From an uncultured Oscillospiraceae bacterium (GTDB taxonomy: Bacteria > Bacillota > Clostridia > Oscillospirales > Oscillospiraceae), in the NCBI GenBank assembly GCA_905233595.1, contig CAJOFI010000111.1:1-5210 (forward strand): a stretch of DNA of 5,210 nucleotides, read 5' to 3'. The translations under genes were made by a program, and so were the position numbers. Below the pieces are notes generated by a model. The model was given only the letters and a program-made list of their open reading frames with translations, was not told the DNA's origin and did not search any database. This document shows positions 1 through 5,199 of the stretch, piece by piece; within the stretch, counting starts at the first letter, position 1, and each line of letters opens with the position of its first letter.

Positions 1-68
1 CAGAGCAGAGCAGAGCAGAGCAGAGCAGAGCAGAGCAGAGCAGAGCAGAGCAGAGCAGAGCAGAGCAG
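1..68. repeat. CAGAG pentanucleotide tandem repeat (microsatellite)
   Basis: Thirteen perfect copies of CAGAG followed by CAG, running off the left edge, so the true copy number is unknown. The unit is 5 bp, so any reading frame through it shifts when a copy is gained or lost. One + frame runs through the tract to TAA at 73-75 and another to TAA at 152-154, but no start codon or upstream sequence is visible, so coding cannot be claimed. It lies about 170 bp upstream of the surface-protein start. It may be a real slippage-prone locus or an assembly-edge artefact. Confidence 0.95.
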
Positions 69-239
69 GGGCTAACTGCGCCCTCGCGTGCCCTTCAGGG
101 TATTTTGCGTCCTGCGGGGCGCTTGAAACGGAATACTGCATTCGTGATGGATAACCGTCGGATTTGACGGGGTTACTATACCCTGTCAGGTTCGTCGGTT
201 TTTGTCATATAAAGAATAAATCACAAGGAGGCAATTTGG
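69..239 (+). other. Leader region of the surface-protein gene with two small hairpins
   Basis: No gene is seen here. Two stem-loops are visible. One at 107-122 pairs GCGTCC with GGGCGC around TGCG. The other pairs CCGTC (155-159) with GACGG (166-170) around a six-base loop, and can be extended by TAA (152-154) and TTA (173-175) across a GG bulge. Neither is followed by a T tract, so neither is an obvious terminator. I could not match the region to a riboswitch class. The stretch just before the ribosome-binding site (207-220) is AT-rich and could hold a -10 element, but no acceptable -35 was found at the right distance. Confidence 0.3.
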
Positions 240-2243
240 ATGAAACAGAGAACAGGAAGAAAGCTGCTGGGCGTTTTGCTCGCGCTGGTGATGGTCGTCG
301 GGCTTGTGCCGGGGATGGGGCTGACGGCATATGCGGAAACGCCGGTCGGATTTGTTGCGTTAAACGAAAACTTCAATAATGGGCTTGGAACATGGTGGGT
401 TAATACTGCATCGCCTGCCTATCATTTTGCGGCAGACAGCGGATATGTTTATGCAGACCCGAATAATGGGAATGACGGGGCTTGGACTTATTGTTATTCG
501 CCCATGATGGATCTAAGCAAAGCAGCGTCCGCTACGCTGGTTTTTAGATATAAGAATCCAACAATTAGCGTTGAAGTTAACGGTGGAATTTTCGATGGAT
601 GTGATGACATCTCTGTTGATTATGTTGTAAATAATGATTCTGGTACACGAGTTTTTACAGATGACGATTATAGAACTACACTCCATAATGACTGGCAGAC
701 GCAAACGATCACGCTTCCGGAAGGAGCATTGGCAGCGAACGTTCAGATAAGATTCGGTGCGACAAATTGGCAAACGGCAGGTGTCTTTTTTGATGATGTA
801 GCGGTATATTACACGAAATCCATTGAGGCGGCATCAAATAATGTAGAAGTTTCTTACGACGCGGAGGCACATGGTATCACAGTTTCGGTAACCGAGCCGT
901 CGTCCGGGGCTACAGTTATGTATGGCACCACTGAAGGAACCTATGACAAGACAGCCAGCCCAACCATCACGAATGTGGCGGACAGCCCTTTGACCGTGTA
1001 CTACAAAATTACGGCGGACAACTACGTCGACAAGACCGGCTCTGCAACAGTAACTGTCACTAAGGCCTCGCCGACCGTGACCGCCCCGACGGCCAAGACG
1101 CTGGCCTATACCGGCTCCGCGCAGGAATTGGTCAACGCCGGTTCCACCGAGGATGGTACGCTGTATTATGCCGTGACCACCGAGAACACGGCTCCGACGG
1201 ATGAAAACCTTTATACCACATCCATCCCGACAGAAACCAACGCGGGAACCTACTACGTCTGGTACAAGGCTGTGGGCGATGAAAACCATAACGACAGCGA
1301 AGCGGTATTCGTGACCGTGACCGTCAACAAGATAAACAGCACTGTTACCAAAGTGCCGGAGGCCAAGACGCTGACTTATAACGGCTCTGCGCAGGAGCTT
1401 GTGACCGCAGGCGAAGCCACCGGCGGCACGATGTACTATGCCGTGACCACCGAGAACACGGCTCCGACGGATGAAAACCTTTATACCGCATCCATCCCCA
1501 CAGAAACCGACGCGGGAACCTACTACGTTTGGTACAAGGCCGTGGGCGATGAAAACCATAACGACAGCGAAGCGGTATGCGTGACCGTGACCGTTAACAA
1601 AGCAAACAGCACTGTTACCAAAGTGCCGGAGGACGGCACGCTGTATTATGCCGTGACCACCGAGAACACGGCTCCGACGGATGAATCGGCTTATACCACA
1701 TCCATCCCCACCGGCACCGACGTTGGAACCTACTACGTCTGGTACAAGGTCGTGGGCGATGAAAACCATAACGACAGCGAAGCGGTATGCGTGACCGTGA
1801 CCGTCGCGAACCCCGCCTACACCCTCGCTTCCATCGACGGCATTGCGAACGACTCGGATCATAGCTGGTACAAGGGCAGCGGAAAGGACGTAACGCTCAC
1901 CGCGAAGCTGGAGGGAGACTTTGACGATTCCTTCGAGCACTTCACCGGCGTGGAGCTGGACGGCGTCGCGCTCTCCAAAGAGGATTACAGCGCCGTCAAG
2001 GGCAGCACCGTCGTGACGCTCAAGGCTTCCGCGCTCGAAAAGCTCCAGACCGGCCCGCACGGCGTCACCCTACGCTTCGATAACGGCAAGCTCGATTACG
2101 TCGTCACCGTCAAGTACGCGCAGAGCACCGTCGGCGTCGTCGCCGCCAAGACCGGCGACGAGAACAACGCCGCCCTCTGGCTCCTGATCCTCGCCCTCTC
2201 CGCAACCGGCGTCGTGCTCGTGAGCAAAAAGCGCCGCGCGTAA
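240..2243 (+). CDS. Secreted, membrane-anchored modular surface protein with Ig/MBG-like repeats
   Basis: A 667-aa protein probably displayed on the cell surface; its ligand is unknown. The ATG is chosen because AAGGAGG at 225-231 lies 8 nt upstream and a classical signal peptide follows: basic KQRTGRK, a hydrophobic core at residues 9-23, and a likely cut after AYA (30-32). Residues about 38-191 look like a beta jelly-roll (choice-of-anchor or carbohydrate-binding type) ending in FFDDVAVYY. Residues about 194-274 form a degenerate Ig/MBG-like module. Three near-identical repeats follow (275-363, 364-453, 454-522). Residues about 524-628 resemble the X2-like module (GSGKDVTL...KGSTVVTLKAS...L). 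The tail has KTGD (637-640), a TM segment (644-661) and KKRRA, like a sortase signal without the usual LP. The N-terminal domain is clearly AT-richer than the rest. No catalytic domain is recognised. The gene stands alone with its own terminator downstream. An adhesin or glycan-binding role is inference only. Confidence 0.9.
   Translation: MKQRTGRKLLGVLLALVMVVGLVPGMGLTAYAETPVGFVALNENFNNGLGTWWVNTASPAYHFAADSGYVYADPNNGNDGAWTYCYSPMMDLSKAASATLVFRYKNPTISVEVNGGIFDGCDDISVDYVVNNDSGTRVFTDDDYRTTLHNDWQTQTITLPEGALAANVQIRFGATNWQTAGVFFDDVAVYYTKSIEAASNNVEVSYDAEAHGITVSVTEPSSGATVMYGTTEGTYDKTASPTITNVADSPLTVYYKITADNYVDKTGSATVTVTKASPTVTAPTAKTLAYTGSAQELVNAGSTEDGTLYYAVTTENTAPTDENLYTTSIPTETNAGTYYVWYKAVGDENHNDSEAVFVTVTVNKINSTVTKVPEAKTLTYNGSAQELVTAGEATGGTMYYAVTTENTAPTDENLYTASIPTETDAGTYYVWYKAVGDENHNDSEAVCVTVTVNKANSTVTKVPEDGTLYYAVTTENTAPTDESAYTTSIPTGTDVGTYYVWYKVVGDENHNDSEAVCVTVTVANPAYTLASIDGIANDSDHSWYKGSGKDVTLTAKLEGDFDDSFEHFTGVELDGVALSKEDYSAVKGSTVVTLKASALEKLQTGPHGVTLRFDNGKLDYVVTVKYAQSTVGVVAAKTGDENNAALWLLILALSATGVVLVSKKRRA
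1062..1808 (+). repeat. Three in-frame Ig/MBG-like coding repeats, third one shortened
   Basis: The units are 1062-1328 (89 codons), 1329-1598 (90 codons) and 1599-1808 (70 codons). Each full unit encodes a TYNGSAQELV-type strand, then YYAVTTENTAPTDE, AGTYYVWYK and GDENHNDSEAV, ending in VTVTVN. The second half of each unit is almost identical in DNA, with only about seven base changes between units 1 and 2 over some 160 bp, which points to recent duplication or gene conversion. Unit 3 lacks the TLTYNGSAQELV segment: after KVPE it jumps straight to DGTLYY, 60 bp shorter than unit 2 and still in frame. Units 2 and 3 carry a Cys (AVCVTV) where unit 1 has Phe. Confidence 0.95.
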
Positions 2244-2288
2244 GCAGTTTTCAGTTTTCAGACGAGCGCTCTGCGCAAGCCCCCCTTG

Positions 2289-2404
2289 CCTCTCCCTCCG
2301 GGAGAGGTGCCCCAGTGTGCACACTGGGGCGGAGAGGGTTTGCCGCACCAAGCCCTCTCAGTCACCGCCGCAAGCGGCGGTGACAGCTCCCCCGGAGGGG
2401 GAGC
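2289..2404. repeat. Cluster of five palindromes (REP/MITE-like intergenic element)
   Basis: Consecutive perfect stems fill this spacer. CCTCTCCC/GGGAGAGG at 2289-2307 has a 3-nt loop. A 22-bp perfect palindrome lies at 2309-2330 (arm GCCCCAGTGTG). GAGAGGG (2332-2338) pairs with CCCTCTC (2353-2359). A 10-bp stem at 2361-2384 has arm GTCACCGCCG and loop CAAG. GCTCCCCC/GGGGGAGC at 2386-2404 has loop GGA. CCTCTCC of the first stem could also pair with GGAGAGG at 2331-2337, so alternative folds exist. There is no coding potential. Similar palindromes are, to my memory, scattered in spacers of gut Clostridia; mobility or function is unproven. Confidence 0.8.
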
Positions 2405-2443
2405 CGGGAGACGCGCGGGATGATCGAACATACCCATAAAGCC

Positions 2444-2480
2444 ATCGGGCGAAGACGCACAAGGTCTTCGCCCGATTTTA
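2444..2480 (+). terminator. Rho-independent terminator downstream of the surface-protein gene
   Basis: A perfect 13-bp stem: ATCGGGCGAAGAC (2444-2456) pairs with 2464-2476 around a 7-nt loop, and the right arm runs into TTTT (2476-2479) on the + strand. The T tract is short. On the - strand there is no comparable T run, so it most likely serves the + gene, whose stop is about 200 bp upstream beyond the palindrome cluster. Confidence 0.65.
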
Positions 2481-2502
2481 GGAACTGTTCCGAAATGACA
2501 TT

Positions 2503-2536
2503 GCCCCGCAGGGGACACCATAACTATTCACTATTC
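2503..2536. repeat. Left arm of an inverted repeat flanking the hydrolase gene
   Basis: GGGGACACCATAA at 2511-2523 is the exact reverse complement of 3277-3289. The similarity extends to 2536 (23 of 26 bases match the reverse complement of 3264-3289). A small CCCC-GCA-GGGG hairpin sits at 2504-2514, matching in kind the stronger hairpin of the right copy. Confidence 0.8.
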
Positions 2537-2570
2537 GCTGACCACCGGCCACTCGTACCACGCCGCGACA

Positions 2571-3227
2571 CTACCCCAAAACGTACTCCCGGATGATCCC
2601 GGCGATCTTCGTGCTGTGAACGATGTAGGAGCCGTGATCCTCCCCTTCGAGGAACTGGAGGTCGGCGTTCGGGATCGTGGCGGCGATGTGCCGCGTCTCC
2701 CCGGGCAGGATGAGATCGCCCGTCCCGGCGAGCACCAGCGTCTCCGCCCGGATGGCGCGCAGCGTGGCGTCCTCGATCTGCGGCTCGCGCAGCATGAGGG
2801 CGAGCTTCTCGTCCGGCCTGAGCTTGTTTAAGAGCCAGAGCTGTGCGCGCAGCTTCTTCGTCACGCCCTGGGGGCTGAGATTCGCGCCGCTCACGATCAG
2901 GGTCGTGACGCGCTCGGTCTTCGCCGCCGTGAGCAGGCCGACGATGCCGCCGTCACTGAAGCCGTAGAACACCGCGTCGCGCAGGTCGAGCGCCTCCAGA
3001 AGGGCGAGCATGTCCGCCGCCATGTCCTCGTAGTGCAGCGCCTTCACCCGGCTCGAGCGCCCGTGCCCGCGCGAATCCACCGTGTAGCAGCAGAAGTCCC
3101 GCCGCAGCTCGCGCACGGCCTCGTTGAAGATCGTGTGATCCTCCCCGTTTCCATGCACCAGCAGCAGCGGCCGCCCCTCGCCGGAGCGCTCATAATACAG
3201 CTCAATGCCGTTGACTTTCGCGATCAT
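2571..3227 (-). CDS. Small alpha/beta hydrolase, substrate unknown
   Basis: A 218-aa cytoplasmic alpha/beta-hydrolase-fold enzyme (no signal peptide or TM segment). Family hallmarks are in order: LLLVHGNG (residues 21-28, oxyanion-hole motif), DSRGHGRS (51-58), the nucleophile elbow GFSDG with Ser91, the acid Asp171 in GTGDLILP, and His198 in GEDHGSY. The triad is therefore complete. At 218 aa it is shorter than the usual 250-300, because the cap region between the nucleophile and the acid is short (about 115-160). The family includes esterases, lactonases and peptidases; sequence alone does not choose between them. The start is supported by AGAGAGG (3235-3241 on the complement), 7 nt from the ATG, and the stop is TAG. 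It lies 163 bp downstream of the transporter on the same strand, but a terminator separates them, so it is probably transcribed separately. It is bracketed by an inverted repeat. Confidence 0.92.
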   Translation of the reverse strand: MIAKVNGIELYYERSGEGRPLLLVHGNGEDHTIFNEAVRELRRDFCCYTVDSRGHGRSSRVKALHYEDMAADMLALLEALDLRDAVFYGFSDGGIVGLLTAAKTERVTTLIVSGANLSPQGVTKKLRAQLWLLNKLRPDEKLALMLREPQIEDATLRAIRAETLVLAGTGDLILPGETRHIAATIPNADLQFLEGEDHGSYIVHSTKIAGIIREYVLG

Positions 3228-3263
3228 AGTGAAACCTCTCTGTTAAAACGAATAATGAACAGT

Positions 3264-3298
3264 GAATAATGAATCATTATGGTGTCCCCTTCGGGGAC
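3264..3298. repeat. Right arm of the inverted repeat flanking the hydrolase gene, with palindromes
   Basis: TTATGGTGTCCCC (3277-3289) is the exact reverse complement of 2511-2523. It contains two palindromes: ATAATGA-A-TCATTAT at 3266-3280 and GTCCCC-TTC-GGGGAC at 3284-3298. A partial tandem of GAATAATGAA at 3250-3273 adjoins it. It lies in the leader of the hydrolase gene, 37 bp or more upstream of its start. Confidence 0.8.
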
Positions 3299-3332
3299 GG
3301 ATAAAAAATATGGACACTGGAAACTGAAAACG

Positions 3333-3376
3333 AAAAACCGGGCTGTGAGAAAACAAAGTTTTTTCACAGCCCTTTT
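3333..3376 (-). terminator. Rho-independent terminator of the transporter gene
   Basis: GGGCTGTGA (3340-3348) pairs perfectly with TCACAGCCC (3364-3372), and inner A/T pairs extend the stem to about 14 bp. Read on the - strand the hairpin begins 18 bp after the transporter stop and is followed by GG then TTTTT (3337-3333). On the + strand TTTT (3373-3376) follows the stem, so it could act both ways, but no + gene leads into it. Confidence 0.85.
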
Positions 3377-3390
3377 CGGAAGCTTATGTA

Positions 3391-4926
3391 TTATTTCTGC
3401 GCCTGGGGCTTGAAGTAGGCGACGCAGAAGCACACCACCAGCGCCAGCACCGCGACGACGTACCACACGATCTGCGGGCCGCCGAAGAAGTCGATCATCT
3501 GACCGGCCAGCACGAAGGCCATCACGACAGGCACCACGTACTTGATGCAGATGCGGTAGAACTTCTTGAAGCCCTCGGAGGGGTCGCCGTGCGCGACCTC
3601 GTCGAGCACCAGATCGGGGCTAACCTCCCAGCCGACTATCAGCGCCATCAGCATCGCGCCGAGCGGCATGGCGATGCCCTCAGACCAGCAGTCCATGAAA
3701 TCGAGGAAGCAGTCGAGGAAGGTGGGGGGATTGGCAATGCCCATCAGGCTCGCCGGGGAGAAGTTGGAGCCGAGACCGTCCCAGGCGACGAGGATCGCCT
3801 CAAACAGGATCAGCAGCGACACGGTCAGCACGCGCTGCTGGCGGGTGTCCTTCTCACCCTTGGAGAGGTCGAGGTCGATCCAGTGGGCGGCGACGGTCTC
3901 CATCAGCGAGATGGCGGAGGAGATGGCCGCGATCAGCACCAGCACGTAGAAGATCACGCCGAACAGGGGGCCGAGGCTGCCCATGTTGGTGAACACGTCC
4001 TGCAGCGTTACGAACAGGAGGTTCGGGCCGCTCAGCTTGATCTGCCCCACGGGGGTGCCGCTCGAGATCCCGTTCGCGACGGCGGCGGGGATGACCGCGA
4101 TACCGGCCATAATGGCGATCAGCGTATCGGAAATGACGATGATGGCGGCGTTCTTGACCAGGTTCTCCTCCTTCGAGAGGTAGGAGCCGTAGGTCAGGAT
4201 CGCGCCCATCGCGAGCGACAGGGAGAAGAACATCTGCCCGCCCGCGGTGCCGAGAACGGTGATGAGGTCGGGGGTCTTCTCAATGAAGCCCGCGGAGACC
4301 GCGTAGCCGGGGACGAACATGAACTTGAGCCCTTCCACCGCGTTGGGCAGGGTCAGAGAACGCACGATGATGACCAGCAGCATCACGAACAGCGCGGGCA
4401 TGCCGATCTTGTTGAACTTCTCGATGCCGCCGGAGACGCCGCCCTGCACGATGGCCATGCAGATGAGGATGAACAGCGCCGTGAACACCACGCAGCCGAG
4501 CGGCGTGGTCAGCATGGCGCCGAAGATCTCGCCGCCGGTCATGGCGACCGCGTCATTGCCGAAGGAGAGCTTGGTCATGTTCAGCGCGATGTACTGCAGA
4601 CAGTAGCCGCCCAGAACGGAGTAGAAGCTCATGATCAAAAAGGGCGCGGCGGTTGCGAGCCAGCCGATCCAGCCAAACCTGGCCGAGACCTTCTTGTAGG
4701 CGTCGATGGGGCTGAGCTTGGTCTTGCGGCCGATGGCGAGCTCCGAGACCATGATGATCATACCCACGAATACGGCCAGCAGCAGGTAGACCAGCAGGAA
4801 GGTGAAGCCGCCGGACTTGCCCATCTTGTAGGGGAAGCCCCAGATGTTGCCCAGACCGACCGCCGAGCCGATGGCAGCCAGCAGGAAGCCCAGATTGCTG
4901 CCCCAGGAACTGCGATTGTTTTCCAT
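3391..4926 (-). CDS. Sodium-dependent transporter, NSS/SNF family (LeuT fold)
   Basis: A 511-aa inner-membrane symporter, expected to use the Na+ gradient to import an amino acid or similar small molecule; the substrate cannot be read from the sequence. About 12 TM segments: 12-34, 41-63, 88-113, 142-161, 174-193, 226-250, 259-284, 318-347, 366-383, 403-433, 459-479 and 485-505. TM1 has GSAVGLGNIWGFPY; aligned by eye to LeuT, the Na+ ligands G20, A22, V23 and N27 fall at the same numbers. TM3 has Tyr102 in FYSVLGGY at the substrate-Tyr position. TM6 has the unwound FFSLSL (233-238) and TM8 has AAISS (333-337) at the Na2 site. LeuT Arg30 of the outer gate is Gly30 here, while the partner Asp (Asp412 in MDCW) is kept. 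The start is supported by AGAGGAG 8 nt upstream. It is a single gene with a strong promoter, a structured leader and its own terminator. Confidence 0.95.
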   Translation of the reverse strand: MENNRSSWGSNLGFLLAAIGSAVGLGNIWGFPYKMGKSGGFTFLLVYLLLAVFVGMIIMVSELAIGRKTKLSPIDAYKKVSARFGWIGWLATAAPFLIMSFYSVLGGYCLQYIALNMTKLSFGNDAVAMTGGEIFGAMLTTPLGCVVFTALFILICMAIVQGGVSGGIEKFNKIGMPALFVMLLVIIVRSLTLPNAVEGLKFMFVPGYAVSAGFIEKTPDLITVLGTAGGQMFFSLSLAMGAILTYGSYLSKEENLVKNAAIIVISDTLIAIMAGIAVIPAAVANGISSGTPVGQIKLSGPNLLFVTLQDVFTNMGSLGPLFGVIFYVLVLIAAISSAISLMETVAAHWIDLDLSKGEKDTRQQRVLTVSLLILFEAILVAWDGLGSNFSPASLMGIANPPTFLDCFLDFMDCWSEGIAMPLGAMLMALIVGWEVSPDLVLDEVAHGDPSEGFKKFYRICIKYVVPVVMAFVLAGQMIDFFGGPQIVWYVVAVLALVVCFCVAYFKPQAQK

Positions 4927-4956
4927 AAAAACGCTCCTCTCTCGAATCTTTTTTTG

Positions 4957-5039
4957 AAGAAGCCCCGGAAAAAAGAAATTGCCGATCCGAGGGGGAACCT
5001 TGCGCCGGGGATCGGGCAGACTTTTATTCGTTGCTTCTT
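4957..5039 (-). promoter_or_regulatory. Structured 5' leader of the transporter mRNA, possible cis-regulatory RNA
   Basis: Between the predicted transcript start (about 5040) and the ribosome-binding site the RNA can form a closing helix, AAGAAGC (5039-5033) with GCTTCTT (4963-4957). This encloses a hairpin of GCCCGATCC (5017-5009) with GGATCGGC (4988-4981) with one bulged C. A competing pairing of CCCCGG (5010-5005) with CCGGGG (4968-4963) overlaps both helices. No T tract follows, so it is not an obvious terminator; control of translation or RNA stability would be more plausible. No known riboswitch or T-box signature was recognised. Confidence 0.4.
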
Positions 5040-5045
5040 TAAATG

Positions 5046-5074
5046 ATTATAGCATTCGAGCCATTGTGCGTCAA
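5046..5074 (-). promoter_or_regulatory. Sigma-A type promoter of the transporter gene
   Basis: On the - strand, TTGACG (5074-5069) and TATAAT (5051-5046) are separated by exactly 17 bp, with an extended TG one base before the -10 hexamer (TGCTATAAT). This is one base off consensus overall. Transcription should begin near 5039-5040, giving a leader of about 114 nt before the ATG. Confidence 0.9.
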
Positions 5075-5148
5075 GAGCAAATCTGAACAAATTGTGAATG
5101 CTCTGATCCGTCGTGAAATGCCAAAGTAAACGCAAGGGCAGTTCGAAA

Positions 5149-5199
5149 AGGGGTTGCGTTAAGTCTGGCGAAGGAGGGGTATTGCGTTAAGTCTGGCGA
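5149..5199. repeat. Two direct copies of an 18-bp motif at 28-bp spacing
   Basis: TTGCGTTAAGTCTGGCGA occurs at 5154-5171 and 5182-5199. Each copy is preceded by AGGGG (5149-5153, and 5175-5179 followed by TA). AACGCAA at 5129-5135 is an inverted copy of the first seven bases, able to pair with 5154-5160. The array may continue past the right edge. It lies about 80 bp upstream of the transporter -35 element. It could be tandem operators, the edge of a mobile element, or part of a longer repeat array. Confidence 0.85.

Noticed and set aside
164..213. Promoter for the surface gene using TTGACG at 164-169 or TATAAA at 208-213
   Set aside because: TTGACG has no -10-like hexamer 16-18 bp downstream, and TATAAA has no -35-like hexamer at the matching distance upstream; the two are too far apart to form one promoter.
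834..2060. Long open frame (408 codons) on the - strand opposite the surface-protein repeats
   Set aside because: It is antisense to a clearly coding, repeat-containing gene with a signal peptide and anchor. Its translation is a low-complexity mirror of the repeats (HGHAYRFAVVMVFIAH) and has no recognisable domain.
2481..2491. GGAAC-T-GTTCC palindrome as an operator
   Set aside because: It is only 5 bp per arm, lies just after a terminator and between the 3' ends of two converging genes, so a regulatory role is unlikely.
2571..4926. Transporter-hydrolase operon
   Set aside because: Same strand and adjacent, but a strong hairpin terminator with a T tract (3333-3372) and a repeat-filled 163-bp gap separate them; read-through cannot be excluded.
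3589..5046. Long open frame (485 codons) on the + strand opposite the transporter
   Set aside because: It is a shadow of GC-rich codon use. The translation is dominated by Asp, Glu, His, Gly and Gln without domain features, and the frame runs through the transporter promoter and leader.
4758..5135. Frame on the - strand overlapping the transporter N terminus (125 codons)
   Set aside because: It reads through the promoter and leader, then out of frame into the transporter TM1-TM2 region. Its start lies upstream of the -35 element, so it would not be in the transporter mRNA.
5154..5199. CRISPR array
   Set aside because: Only two 18-bp repeats with a 10-bp gap are present. Both are too short for CRISPR repeats and spacers, and no cas genes are visible.
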